From Actinomycetota bacterium (lineage in GTDB: Bacteria > Actinomycetota > Acidimicrobiia > Acidimicrobiales > Palsa-688), in the NCBI GenBank assembly GCA_021323695.1, contig JAJPKN010000063.1, forward strand, positions 29,344 through 93,343: a DNA stretch of 64,000 bases. The letters run 5' to 3'. Shown here piece by piece: positions 44,213 to 52,606 of the stretch. The notes under the pieces are model-generated. The model searched no databases, had not been told where the DNA came from, and saw only the letters and a list, made by a program, of their open reading frames with translations. The translations under genes were made by a program, and so were the position numbers. How positions within the stretch are numbered: position 1 is the stretch's first letter; the number at the start of each line of letters is the position of its first letter.

Positions 44213-45280
44213 ATGCGTAAGCCCGTCGCGGCCCTCGTCGCCACGCTCTTTGGCCTGCCTGTGGCCGTCTGGCCGGCAGCGGCCTGGCCCACCGCGCTTC
44301 GCACCCAGCTGGCCCCGGCAGCTCGGGTCACGCTCAACGGGGCCGGTGCCAACTCGATCGAGCCCTTCTACGAGAAGGTCCTTTACGACTACCACCTTTC
44401 TCACCCCCAGGTGACGGTCAACTACTCGCCGGCGGGCAGCAGCGTGGGTGTGAGCGATGTCCAGCAGGGGACAGTGGACTTCGGGGACTCCGAGATCCCC
44501 ATGTCCCGCCAGGAGCTGGCCCAGGCCCACGGGGTGGTGGCCCAGTTCCCGGTGGACTTGGGTGGCATCGCCGTGAGCTACAACGTGCCTGGCGCGCCGG
44601 CGGGCTTGAAGCTCGACGGTGCTGTCTTGGCGGGGATCTTTGACGGGACGATAACCAACTGGGACAGCCCGGCCATAGCCAAGGTCTCTGGCGTCAAGGG
44701 GCTCCCCCACCTCCGAGTGGTCCCAGTACACCGCGCCGATGCCTCCGGGCCGGGCTGGGACCTGGACGAGTACCTCATCAAGACCTCGCCGACGTGGTCG
44801 GCCCGGGTCGGCACAAAGGTCCCCTCCAAGGCCTGGCCGCTGCCCCAGGTCGGGGTCGGGGCACAGCTCAATAGCGGTGTGGCCAGTTATATCGCCCAGG
44901 CTCCAGGGGCCATCGGCTATGTCGAGTACGGCTACGCGCTGAAAGCCGGTCTTGCCAACGCGGCCCTGAAGAACGCGGCCGGCCGTTTCGTGGCCCCCTC
45001 AGTCGGCTCGATCGCGGCCGCCGGTGCTCATGCCGCCCGGCTGAGCTGGGACCACTTCGACATCGTCTTCCAACCTGGCGAGGCCACGTACCCGTTGGCC
45101 AACTTCAGCTGGGCCATGATGTACCAGGACCAGCACAACCCGGCCAAAGCGGCGGCCTTGAGGGCGCTGTTCAGCTACGTGGTCACTACTGGCCAGAAAG
45201 AAGCGGTGCCTCTCGGGTACGCGCCCTTGCCGGCCAATGCGGTGGCGCTGGCCAAGTCCGTGTTGGGCCAGGTCCATTGA
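44213..45280 (+). CDS. pstS: Phosphate ABC transporter substrate-binding protein
   Basis: A 355-residue exported protein. The N-terminal M-R-K-P-V-A-A-L-V-A-T-L-F-G-L-P-V-A is a signal peptide; no lipobox Cys follows, so it may be released or held otherwise, which differs from lipoprotein PstS of many Gram-positives. L-N-G-A-G-A-N-S-I-E-P, G-S-S-V-G-V-S-D-V and D-F-G-D-S-E-I-P-M line the phosphate site, and A-D-A-S-G-P-G-W-D-L-D matches the H-R-x-D-x-S-G-T region. ATG 44213 has a strong AGGAGGT. First gene of pstS-pstCA-pstB. Confidence 0.93.
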   Translation: MRKPVAALVATLFGLPVAVWPAAAWPTALRTQLAPAARVTLNGAGANSIEPFYEKVLYDYHLSHPQVTVNYSPAGSSVGVSDVQQGTVDFGDSEIPMSRQELAQAHGVVAQFPVDLGGIAVSYNVPGAPAGLKLDGAVLAGIFDGTITNWDSPAIAKVSGVKGLPHLRVVPVHRADASGPGWDLDEYLIKTSPTWSARVGTKVPSKAWPLPQVGVGAQLNSGVASYIAQAPGAIGYVEYGYALKAGLANAALKNAAGRFVAPSVGSIAAAGAHAARLSWDHFDIVFQPGEATYPLANFSWAMMYQDQHNPAKAAALRALFSYVVTTGQKEAVPLGYAPLPANAVALAKSVLGQVH

Positions 45281-45291
45281 GCGAGGGAAAA

Positions 45292-47289
45292 GTGGTGGCC
45301 GTGCCCCAAGCCGAAGGGGCGCTGGCCCGCCCGGCCAAGGCAGCCTTGTCCTTGGGCACCTGGGGAGACCACCTCCAAGTCTTGGTGGCCCCGGCCCCCC
45401 GGCCGGCCGGGCGCAGGACGCGGGTGTACGGGCCTGCCACCTGGTTGGGTGCGGCTGCTTTCGCGAGCGCCGTAGCCGGGGTGGCCGTGAGCATAGCTAC
45501 GGGCTCGGCCGAGGCCTTTGCCCGCTACAGCCCCAGCTTCGCCTGGTCCAGCAGCTACTCACCGGGAACTGCCCACTACGCAACGGGCATCTTGGTGGTG
45601 GGCACGGTCGTCACGACCGCGTTGGCATTGCTCCTGGCCGCGCCGGTGGGGCTGGGCGCGTCCATCGCCCTGTCCGAGCTGGTCCCGGGCAAGCTGGCGG
45701 CGGCCGCTTCGGCCATCATCGAGCTGCTGGCGGCCGTGCCGAGCATCGTGGTCGGGCTGTGGGCTTTGCTGGTGCTCTCGCCGTTGTTCGCTCGTGACGT
45801 CGAGCCCTTCTTGGGCTCGCTGCCGCTCGTCGGGCGGGCCTTCGGTGGCCCTGCCTATGGGCCCAGCATCCTCCTGGCGGCTGTTGTGCTGGCGGTCATG
45901 ACCCTACCCACCCTTGTGGCGCTGGCCCGGAGCGCGCTGGCAGCAGTGCCTCGCGAGGACAGGGAGGGGGCCATGGCCCTGGGTGCCACCCGCTGGCAGG
46001 TGGTCAGGCGGGTGGTCCTGCCCGCGGCACGTCCCGGGGTCAAGGCCGCCGTCACGCTGGCGCTCGGCCGGGTCCTGGGGGAAGCCATAGCCGTCGCCAT
46101 GGTAATCGGCAACAGCCCCGTCTGGCCTCGGTCGCTGTCCGGGCCGGGGGCAACGCTCGGTTCCGCCATTGTCAACCAGTTCGCTGAAGCCCAGCCCGGG
46201 TTGCAAAGGAGCGCCGTCATCGGCCTGGCCGCTGTCCTTTTCCTGCTCACGGTGGCCGTCAACGTCGCCGGGCAGTCCCTGCGCGGCGGCCGCCGGCTGT
46301 GGGCCAGCCGGCCGAGGGCCAGCCGGCCGAGGGCCAGCCGGCCGAGGGCCAGCCGGCCGAGGGCCAGCCGGCCGAGGGCCGGCCGCCCGGGGGCCTACCA
46401 GCGGGGGGCTTGTTCGCCGTCGCTGCCGTCGGCCGGGGCCGGCGAGGGGGGTGCCGACCTGGCCCTGGTGGCTCCGCCGGGCTTGGGCACCCGCCGACGG
46501 CCAAGGGGCCAGCTGGCCCAGGGCGGTTGCACCCTGGCGCTGGTCGCCTGCGGCGCGCCGCTGGTCGCGCTGGTGGCCTACACAGTGGGCCGCGCTGCAC
46601 CCGCCTTGTCGCTTGGGCTGTTGGTGCACCCGGTGGCGCCATTTGGGGTGCCCGGAGGCGGCATTTCCACGGCCGTGGTGGGCAGTGCTCGCCTGCTTGG
46701 CCTGGCGTTGTTGCTCGCGGTGCCAGTCGGGCTGCTCGCCAGCCTCTTTTTGTACGAGCACCCGGGGAGGCTGGCGGCCGTGCTGCGTTGCAGTGCTGAC
46801 GTGCTGGCTGGGGTGCCCTCGATCGTGGTTGGCATCTTCGCGTTCGAGGCCGTTGTGCGACCGCTCCACAGGCCCTCCGACCTGGCGGCCAGTGCGGCAT
46901 TGGCTGTGCTGATGGTGCCGGTCATGGTGCGGGCCAACGAGGAGGCTGTCCGGTCGGTCCCGGTGGAACTGCAAGAAGCAGCCGCGGCTTTGGGCGCTTC
47001 CCGGTGGCAGGTGGTCAGGCGGGTGGTACTGCCTGGGTCGTTGCCGGGCTTGGTGGCCGGCAACCTGCTCGCCTTGGCCCGGGCTGCCGGCGAGACTGCG
47101 CCCTTGCTCTTCACCTTGGCGGCACCCAGCTACGCGATGACGATGCTCATCTACACGCTCGGGACGCAACCCTTCCCAGCTGCCCAGCACCAGGCGTGGG
47201 CAACGGCCCTGGTGTTGCTGGTCGTTGTGCTTTTGCTTTCGGCCCTGGCCCGGGCAGCCGCCTGGTACCCCACCCGGAGGGCCCAGTGA
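45292..47289 (+). CDS. pstCA: Fused phosphate permease PstC-PstA
   Basis: A 665-residue protein joining two permeases that are normally separate. Residues 1-335 are PstC, with an EAA-type loop G-A-M-A-L-G-A-T-R-W-Q-V-V-R-R near 227. Residues 410-665 are PstA, with A-A-A-A-L-G-A-S-R-W-Q-V-V-R-R near 562. The linker contains R-A-S-R-P five times, encoded by five exact 15-bp repeats. One chain would give both halves of the channel. GTG 45292 has AGGGA upstream; TTG 45277 overlapping pstS is less likely. The stop overlaps pstB by GTGA. Both cytoplasmic loops needed to contact PstB are intact. Confidence 0.93.
   Translation: MVAVPQAEGALARPAKAALSLGTWGDHLQVLVAPAPRPAGRRTRVYGPATWLGAAAFASAVAGVAVSIATGSAEAFARYSPSFAWSSSYSPGTAHYATGILVVGTVVTTALALLLAAPVGLGASIALSELVPGKLAAAASAIIELLAAVPSIVVGLWALLVLSPLFARDVEPFLGSLPLVGRAFGGPAYGPSILLAAVVLAVMTLPTLVALARSALAAVPREDREGAMALGATRWQVVRRVVLPAARPGVKAAVTLALGRVLGEAIAVAMVIGNSPVWPRSLSGPGATLGSAIVNQFAEAQPGLQRSAVIGLAAVLFLLTVAVNVAGQSLRGGRRLWASRPRASRPRASRPRASRPRASRPRAGRPGAYQRGACSPSLPSAGAGEGGADLALVAPPGLGTRRRPRGQLAQGGCTLALVACGAPLVALVAYTVGRAAPALSLGLLVHPVAPFGVPGGGISTAVVGSARLLGLALLLAVPVGLLASLFLYEHPGRLAAVLRCSADVLAGVPSIVVGIFAFEAVVRPLHRPSDLAASAALAVLMVPVMVRANEEAVRSVPVELQEAAAALGASRWQVVRRVVLPGSLPGLVAGNLLALARAAGETAPLLFTLAAPSYAMTMLIYTLGTQPFPAAQHQAWATALVLLVVVLLLSALARAAAWYPTRRAQ
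46306..46380 (+). repeat. Five exact 15-bp repeats in the PstC-PstA linker
   Basis: AGCCGGCCGAGGGCC is repeated five times without a mismatch, in frame, encoding Ser-Arg-Pro-Arg-Ala. It lies exactly at the junction of the PstC and PstA halves and adds 25 basic residues to the cytoplasmic linker. Confidence 0.97.
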
Positions 47290-48140
47290 CCCCCCTCGCT
47301 TGGCCCCGCCCCGGCTACGGCCAGCTAGGGCGCTGTGGCCCCGCCCCGGGTGCAGCCACCTCGGCCACCTCCGGCGCCGCCCTTTGCCTGGAAGGCGTGA
47401 CGGTGAGCTTCGGGGCGCACGTGGCGGTGCGGGACGTGACCCTCACCGTGCCCCGGCACCAGGTCACCACCCTGGTGGGGCCCTCGGGCTGTGGCAAGAC
47501 CACGCTCCTGCGAGCAGTCAACCGCCTGCACGACCGCGACGGTGCCACGGTGCAGGGACGGGTGCTGCTGGGCGACCTTGACGTCTATGGAGCCGGTACC
47601 CGAGCCGAGGCCGTCCGCAGCCGGGTGGGCATGGTGTTCCAAAAGCCGAACCCCTTCCCTACCATGAGCATTTTCGACAACGTGGTCTCGGGGCTGCGCT
47701 TTGCCGGCGTCCGCAAAAAGCCCGTCCTGCACCAAGCAGCAGAGGTCGCCTTACGCCAGGCCGCTCTTTGGGACTTGGTGAAAGACCGGCTCGGCCAACC
47801 GGCAACCCGGTTGTCGGGTGGGCAGCAGCAGCGCCTGTGCATAGCCCGGGCGCTGGCGGTGGGACCGGAGGTCCTCCTCATGGACGAGCCCTGTTCGGCT
47901 CTCGACCCTATAGCCACAGCTAAGGTGGAACAGCTGATCGTCTCTTTGGCCCGCCGGGTGACGGTGGTCCTGGTGACGCACAACATGTTCCAAGCGGCCC
48001 GGGTGTCAGACCACGTTGCGGTGGTCCTGATGGCGCCGGACCGGGTGGGGGAGCTGGTCGAGGCGGGGCCGGCCCGCCAGGTGCTCACTTCGCCCCGAGA
48101 CCCCCGGGCGCGCCAGTACCTGAGCGGCCATGCCGGCTGA
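47286..48140 (+). CDS. pstB: Phosphate ABC transporter ATP-binding protein
   Basis: A 284-residue ATPase. After 35 non-conserved residues comes the PstB fold: Walker A G-P-S-G-C-G-K-T-T-L-L-R, V-F-Q-K-P-N-P-F-P-T-M-S-I-F-D-N-V, signature L-S-G-G-Q-Q-Q-R-L, Walker B V-L-L-M-D-E-P-C-S-A-L-D-P and the H-loop V-T-H-N-M-F-Q-A-A-R. It powers phosphate uptake through PstCA. GTG 47286 overlaps the pstCA stop by GTGA, with AGG just upstream. No phoU gene follows. Confidence 0.94.
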   Translation: MTPLAWPRPGYGQLGRCGPAPGAATSATSGAALCLEGVTVSFGAHVAVRDVTLTVPRHQVTTLVGPSGCGKTTLLRAVNRLHDRDGATVQGRVLLGDLDVYGAGTRAEAVRSRVGMVFQKPNPFPTMSIFDNVVSGLRFAGVRKKPVLHQAAEVALRQAALWDLVKDRLGQPATRLSGGQQQRLCIARALAVGPEVLLMDEPCSALDPIATAKVEQLIVSLARRVTVVLVTHNMFQAARVSDHVAVVLMAPDRVGELVEAGPARQVLTSPRDPRARQYLSGHAG

Positions 48141-48166
48141 GCGGGTAGCGGTCATGGCCAGGGCCG

Positions 48167-48172
48167 TAAACT
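48167..48172 (+). promoter_or_regulatory. -10 element TAAACT of the Rrf2 gene (leaderless promoter)
   Basis: TAAACT, 6 nt, then ATG 48179. It lies in the 38-bp gap after pstB, so the regulator probably has its own promoter despite the short distance. Confidence 0.55.
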
Positions 48173-48178
48173 GCGGTA

Positions 48179-48640
48179 ATGCACATTTCGGCCAAGGTGG
48201 ACTACGGGGTGCGGGCCTTGTTGGAGCTGGCGAGCAGCGGAGGGCCGATGACGGGTGAGGCCCTGGCCACCCAGCAGGGGCTACCGGTGAAGTTCCTTGG
48301 CGTGATCATGAACGACCTGCGCCGGGCGGGGATCGTGGTGAGCCAGAAAGGGGCGACGGCCGGTTACCGCCTGGCCCGCCCTGCGTCGGAGGTGACCTTG
48401 GCCGACGTCATCCGTTCACTGGAGGGCCCTTTGGCCGAGGTGCGAGGGCTGCGGCCCGAGGAGACGGCCTACAACGGGCCGGCCGAGCACTTGCGTGAAG
48501 TCTGGGTGGCCCTTCGGGCCAGCCTGCGCTCAGTGCTGGAACAGGTGACCCTGAAGGACATAGTCGAGGGCCCGCTGCCCCCGGCGGTGACCAACCTGAC
48601 CGCGGACCCTGAGGCCTGGCGTGCCCACCGGCTGAGCTGA
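48179..48640 (+). CDS. Rrf2-family transcriptional regulator
   Basis: A 153-residue winged-helix protein. M-H-I-S-A-K-V-D-Y-G-V-R-A-L-L-E-L-A is the family start, and G-A-T-A-G-Y-R-L-A-R-P-A-S-E-V-T-L-A-D-V-I is the wing. The Cys residues that bind an Fe-S cluster in IscR/NsrR are absent, so it probably does not sense iron-sulfur or NO in that way. Its targets are unknown, and nothing in the operon order links it to phosphate. Confidence 0.9.
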   Translation: MHISAKVDYGVRALLELASSGGPMTGEALATQQGLPVKFLGVIMNDLRRAGIVVSQKGATAGYRLARPASEVTLADVIRSLEGPLAEVRGLRPEETAYNGPAEHLREVWVALRASLRSVLEQVTLKDIVEGPLPPAVTNLTADPEAWRAHRLS

Positions 48641-48811
48641 CCACCGGCTGGCGGACTATTGGCCCACCGGCCGAGCAGGTTGGCCCACTGGCCGAGCTGT
48701 CAGGTGGCCACGGGCTTGAGCAACTATCAGCTGGCCAGGGACTTCGGCAACCGGGCCTGCCACCCCCAGGTTGGGCCCGGCAGGAGGGCCGGCCACCCGC
48801 AGGTGCCGGGG
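48641..48811. other. Convergent spacer after the Rrf2 gene with repeats and a possible terminator stem
   Basis: TTGGCCCACCGGCCGAGC and TTGGCCCACTGGCCGAGC (around 48659-48700) are near-identical direct repeats. CCTGCC (48756-48761) and GGCAGG (48779-48784) could form a stem extended by outer GGCC pairs, a weak terminator candidate for the two converging genes. Confidence 0.35.
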
Positions 48812-49645
48812 TCAGGAGCGCTGGAGCTCTCGCAGTGCCCGGTATGAGGTGAGCGCGACGCCGGCACGTTCGGCCAGGGCGTGGACATAGCGGGATGCAG
48901 TGGCGATGTCCAGGTCCTCCACCCGGGCCGGCCAGTCGGGCATCACAGCCCGCAGCTCGGCGCTGTCCCGAGCCGGCCGGAGGACGACCTCGGTGACGCC
49001 CGGGGGCAGCCCCTGGAGCAGCCGGTCCAGCGCTACCCGGGCGCTTTGGCCCCGAGGGACCCGGACCAGGCGGTCGGGCGACAAGACTCGGTCTTGAGCT
49101 GCCAGTTCGCGGAACGGGAAGCCGGCGTTGCGCTGGTGGTCGGGGCCAGGCAGGCGCAGGGGCAGGCGGAACTCCACGGCCAGCTGCAGGGCCACGTCGA
49201 AGAACTCGGGGCGCAGTTCGAGCGCCCCCAGGTGGGCAGACAGGTGGCTCACGTCGAACCCCCAGTAGACCGCCCTTTCGACCTGCGCCCGGCATTCCTT
49301 GCGGACCTCGTCGATGTCAGCGTGCTCCCAGAGGTCCACGACCGTCCTGGGGAACCCCCCGTCGCCGTCCAGCAGCGAAGGGGCGTGGGTGACCGGCCCC
49401 CAACGGTAAAGGTCGTACTCGGCGTTGAGGGTCAAGTGGGCGCCCACGTCCTCGCCCCGGTAGCTGGCGGCCGCCTCCCTTGCCCAAGGCCCAGGCACCA
49501 CGAGCCCCGCGGAAGTCGCGACACCGGTACGCAACGCGTCATAGACCCCCGCATTGGTGGCATAGCTGACGCCCAGGTCGTCGCAGGTCACGAGCAGCAA
49601 CCTGGCATCGGGAGCATGGCCCAGGGCTTCAGCCAGAGAGGTCAC
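48812..49645 (-). CDS. ChbG/YdjC-family carbohydrate deacetylase
   Basis: A 277-residue protein with the metal-binding start L-L-V-T-C-D-D-L-G and G-A-H-L-T-L-N, and S-H-L-S-A-H-L-G as a second His motif. The family removes acetyl groups from N-acetylated sugars such as chitooligosaccharides. The GTG start lies 7 nt after TACCGT (49658-49653), so a leaderless transcript is likely. No sugar-uptake or glycosidase gene sits beside it, leaving the substrate open. Confidence 0.87.
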   Translation of the reverse strand: MTSLAEALGHAPDARLLLVTCDDLGVSYATNAGVYDALRTGVATSAGLVVPGPWAREAAASYRGEDVGAHLTLNAEYDLYRWGPVTHAPSLLDGDGGFPRTVVDLWEHADIDEVRKECRAQVERAVYWGFDVSHLSAHLGALELRPEFFDVALQLAVEFRLPLRLPGPDHQRNAGFPFRELAAQDRVLSPDRLVRVPRGQSARVALDRLLQGLPPGVTEVVLRPARDSAELRAVMPDWPARVEDLDIATASRYVHALAERAGVALTSYRALRELQRS

Positions 49646-49819
49646 GCACGGAACGGTACTACGGCCTGGTCATCGGAGCTGCGCCGGTCGGTGGGCTGCA
49701 CCGGTCGGTGGGTTGGGCGACCCAGCGCGGCTGGGCGAGCCAGCGCGGCTGGGCCGGTCGGCCCAAGCGTGCTCTGAGGCCTCCAGCCGCCCGCCAACGT
49801 GGGCGGAGGCGGCTCGGCC

Positions 49820-50050
49820 TCAGGCTGCCTTGGAGCCGGACCGGGCTTCTGCTCGTTTGACTGCTTGAGCTAAGGCGAGCCTTGCCTCGGCTATAGCCGC
49901 CAGCCCCAACCGCCTCGACGACTGGGCGATGGCCGGGTGCTTTGGCTGGCGCCGAGCGCCGCTCCTGGGCCTTGGCGAGCCGAAAAGCTCGGGCTGGCTT
50001 GGCGCGACCTCCCGAGCCGGTTGCCTCGTTGTTGGGTGCCTCTCTGGCAT
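49820..50050 (-). CDS. Small hypothetical protein
   Basis: A 76-residue basic protein without recognised domain. The N-terminal half is Pro/Arg-rich (S-Q-P-E-L-F-G). The C-terminal half is a helix with S-S-R-R-L-G-L-A-A-I-A-E-A-R-L-A-L-A-Q-A-V. Similar short proteins with a Pro-rich start and an Ala/Arg helix are seen beside housekeeping genes in actinomycetes (recollection, not tested). ATG 50050 has GAGGA 10 nt and AGGAG 1 nt upstream. An upstream extension in the same frame to 50173 is possible. Confidence 0.45.
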   Translation of the reverse strand: MPERHPTTRQPAREVAPSQPELFGSPRPRSGARRQPKHPAIAQSSRRLGLAAIAEARLALAQAVKRAEARSGSKAA

Positions 50051-50185
50051 GCTCCTATTGTCCTCCCCGGGTGTGACCGTTACCCGTGCCGAGGCAGCAC
50101 CTGCGGCACCGGGCTGGCTGGCAGGGCTGCGGGCGGGGGTGCCTGTAGGGGCGGAGGGCATCTTCCCTGCCACTGCCGGGCCCTT

Positions 50186-50788
50186 CTAGCGGGGGATCCG
50201 GGTGAACTTGTACTCGTTCAGTTCCGGGAACTCTTGGGCGAGGTCAAGCACTCGCTCGATGGCCGTCTCGGCCACCTTTGCGTCCCCGGCCGGCCGGTGC
50301 ATGAACCTCACGAAGACGGCCTGCCCGTCTATGACGAAAGTGGGCACCCCGAACACGCCCCAGTTCTCGACCGCCTCTTCATGCTCAGCGCGAGCCTGCT
50401 CAGCCGGCCAACCCTTGTCCACCTCCTGGAGTACCGCCCCACCGTCGAGGCCGGCACCGTCGAGCACTCTTTCCACCACCTTCCTGTCTCGCAGGTCGAG
50501 GCCCTGGTCGTGACGGGCACGGAAGAGCGCCAGGTGGGCGTCGAGGAACCGCTCTGGTTGGCGCTCTCGGACCACCACCCCCGCCAGGCCTGCTAACAGC
50601 CCCGGGTGCTGACCGGGGTTTGCCCAGACAGGCTCCTCGCCGTCGGCCACGTGAGCCTGGGAGAGCGAGAAGAACCGGAAGCGTACGTCCCAGTCGGCAC
50701 CTGCCTGCAGGGCGGTGACGACATGCTCATGGGCGTTGCGGGCGAACGGGCACAAGTAGTCCCAAGTAAGCGAGAAGCGAGCTGTCAT
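50186..50788 (-). CDS. DsbA-like thioredoxin-fold protein
   Basis: A 200-residue cytoplasmic protein of the DsbA/HCCA-isomerase fold. The active-site region reads W-D-Y-L-C-P-F-A-R, keeping only the first Cys of the usual C-x-x-C, and G-V-F-G-V-P-T-F-V-I has the cis-Pro loop. With a single Cys it may act as a thiol transferase, possibly with mycothiol, rather than an oxidase. The ATG start has no good ribosome site. The end is F-T-R-I-P-R. Confidence 0.85.
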   Translation of the reverse strand: MTARFSLTWDYLCPFARNAHEHVVTALQAGADWDVRFRFFSLSQAHVADGEEPVWANPGQHPGLLAGLAGVVVRERQPERFLDAHLALFRARHDQGLDLRDRKVVERVLDGAGLDGGAVLQEVDKGWPAEQARAEHEEAVENWGVFGVPTFVIDGQAVFVRFMHRPAGDAKVAETAIERVLDLAQEFPELNEYKFTRIPR

Positions 50789-50837
50789 GTCTGTGAGAAC
50801 ACATAAGGCGGAGGCATTGTTTCCGGTGCGGCGAGGC

Positions 50838-51395
50838 TCATGGTCGTGCTGGGGGAGTGTCAAGAGGCAGCAGGTGGCGGGCCAGCTCGCCCAAGGCGGC
50901 CCCAATGGCCGCCCCGGCGATGACGTCGGAGGCATGGTGCAGCTTCACGTGGACGCGGCTGGCCGAGACGGTGACGGCCAACGCGTACACCAGGGGCCAC
51001 AGCGGGCCGTCCCGGAGCAAGGCTGCAGCCGCGAACGCGGCGCTGGCGTGCCCGCTCGGGAAGCTGCTGGTCCGCGGCTGGCGCAAGGGGAGCGGGGCCG
51101 GTTGTGTGCGGGTGGGCCTCCGCCGGCCGAACACCGTCTTGACGGCGCCGTTCACGATGAGGGACTCCACCCCCATCACCGCGCCCGCTCGGAGGACCGT
51201 CCTGGCTGCCGCTCGGAGGCTACCGCCTGAGCGCAGCCCGCGGGCCCCGGCCAGGAGGAGCCAGCAAGCGCTGTGCTCGCCGGCCGCACTGGCGGCGTAC
51301 ATCAACCAGTCGACGGAGCGGTGGCCCCGTAGGTGAGCGTCAAAGTACCGGTCCACTGCCGCGTCGAAGCGCGCCAGGTGCCCCGGGAGGTTCAT
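50838..51395 (-). CDS. PAP2-family phosphatase
   Basis: A 185-residue membrane protein with all three phosphatase motifs: K-T-V-F-G-R-R-R-P, S-F-P-S-G-H-A-S and S-R-V-H-V-K-L-H-H-A-S-D-V. It probably dephosphorylates an isoprenoid or phosphatidyl lipid. It is distinct from the PAP2_3 gene at 24 kb. ATG 51395 overlaps the stop of the RecB-like nuclease gene by ATGA, so the two are co-translated despite no obvious shared function. Confidence 0.9.
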   Translation of the reverse strand: MNLPGHLARFDAAVDRYFDAHLRGHRSVDWLMYAASAAGEHSACWLLLAGARGLRSGGSLRAAARTVLRAGAVMGVESLIVNGAVKTVFGRRRPTRTQPAPLPLRQPRTSSFPSGHASAAFAAAALLRDGPLWPLVYALAVTVSASRVHVKLHHASDVIAGAAIGAALGELARHLLPLDTPPARP

Positions 51396-52420
51396 CTCCC
51401 GGACGGCTCTTCCACGAGGCTCAGCGCCGGCCCAGGCACTCTGGCGCTGCCGGCCGCCAGCCCGGCGGCCCCGTTGGCCTCCAATGCGTCAGCACCGGTC
51501 GGCTCGGGCACTCCAGGCCCGGCAGCCCCGTTGGCTCCAGGCCCGGCAGCCCCGTTGGCCTCCGGCGGGGCAGCACCGTCGAGCTGGAGCAGTGCGGCAC
51601 CGTCGGGCTGGAGCACAGCAGCACCGTCGGCCGGTGCCAGGAGGGAGAGGTCCCCCCCCTGGGCCGGGCAGTAGGCGTGGTAGCCGCACCAATCGCACAG
51701 GGGGCCAGGCCGGGGCCGGAAGTCCTCCCGTAGGCAGGCTCGCTTGACGGCGGCCCAGATGGCGCTGGCTTGGAGCCGCAGGCTCGTGATCGACTGGTCG
51801 GAGGGCTCGCTCGATATAGCCAAAGGCTCGCGCAGGTGGAACAACTGGACCCTGGCCGGCCTCCGGCCGAGGACCTCCTGGCAGAGCAAGGCGTAGAAAT
51901 TGACACCGCCCAGGCGAGCCTGTTCCTGGCCGGCGCTGGGTGCCCGGCCAGTCTTGTAGTCGGTGACCACGAGCTGGCCGTGGCGGTCCAGTTCCAGGCG
52001 GTCGATGATGCCTCGCAGGCGTAGCCCGTCCACCTGGGCCTCGAGGCGCAGCTCGGTGCCGATCACCCGGACGGCGTTAGGGTCCTCCAGCGCTAGGTAG
52101 TTGGTGAGCAGGGTGCGGGCATCGGCGGCAAAGTCTTCCAGTTGGGAGGTGCTCAGGCCCAACTGGAGCGCCTCCCGGCTGGCCAGGAGCTCGTCGAGGG
52201 CGCGTCCCAGCATGGAGAAGGCTGCCTCCTGGTCACGCCGGCCCGGCCCCTCCTCCCACATCAAAAGCTCGAGCGCCCGGTGCACGACCGTGCCCTTGAA
52301 CGCGGCCTCGGACGGAGCTTCTGGGAGCCTGTCTATGGCGGAGAGCCTGAAGGCCAGGGCGCATTCCTTGAAGGTCGCCACCTTGGAAGGGGTGAGCGAT
52401 CCCGGTAGCGGCAGGGCCAT
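51392..52420 (-). CDS. RecB/Cas4-like PD-(D/E)XK nuclease with Fe-S cysteines
   Basis: A 342-residue protein. S-K-V-A-T-F-K-E-C-A-L-A-F-R-L and G-T-V-V-H-R-A-L-E-L-L form the N-terminal part. G-I-I-D-R-L-E and L-V-V-T-D-Y-K-T-G hold the catalytic Asp and D-Y-K of the nuclease. The C-terminal R-A-C-L-R-E-D-F and C-D-W-C-G-Y-H-A-Y-C supply four Cys typical of Fe-S nucleases such as AddB and Cas4. The last 70 residues are Gly/Ala/Asn repeats. ATG 52420 lies 7 nt after TAGCTT. With no CRISPR genes nearby, a repair role is more likely than Cas4. Confidence 0.88.
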   Translation of the reverse strand: MALPLPGSLTPSKVATFKECALAFRLSAIDRLPEAPSEAAFKGTVVHRALELLMWEEGPGRRDQEAAFSMLGRALDELLASREALQLGLSTSQLEDFAADARTLLTNYLALEDPNAVRVIGTELRLEAQVDGLRLRGIIDRLELDRHGQLVVTDYKTGRAPSAGQEQARLGGVNFYALLCQEVLGRRPARVQLFHLREPLAISSEPSDQSITSLRLQASAIWAAVKRACLREDFRPRPGPLCDWCGYHAYCPAQGGDLSLLAPADGAAVLQPDGAALLQLDGAAPPEANGAAGPGANGAAGPGVPEPTGADALEANGAAGLAAGSARVPGPALSLVEEPSGR

Positions 52421-52439
52421 GAAGACAAAGCTAACTACC

Positions 52440-52606
52440 TCCGCCGACCGCTTGGTGGACTCCGCCGGCCCCTCGGTGGTTGGTGGGCTCCGCCGGCCCC
52501 TCGGTGGGCCAGGCGTGACAAGATGCCGGGGTGGGCACAACCGTGGGCGCAATGGCGCGTACAACGGTGGGCGCAACGGCGCGCACAACCGTGGGCACAA
52601 CCGAGC
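52440..52606. repeat. Two tandem-repeat blocks between the nuclease and malQ genes
   Basis: CTCCGCCGGCCCCTCGGTGG occurs at 52460-52479 and 52488-52507 (28-bp period). From 52537 to 52606 three copies of a 24-bp unit (ACAACCGTGGGCGCAATGGC type) follow. The second block could be read as an N-terminal extension of MalQ from ATG 52523, but it encodes W-A-Q repeats unlike any MalQ. Confidence 0.75.

Noticed and set aside
51392..52420. Cas4 of a CRISPR system
   Set aside because: Fe-S PD-(D/E)XK nucleases also occur in repair; no cas1, cas2 or array is present.
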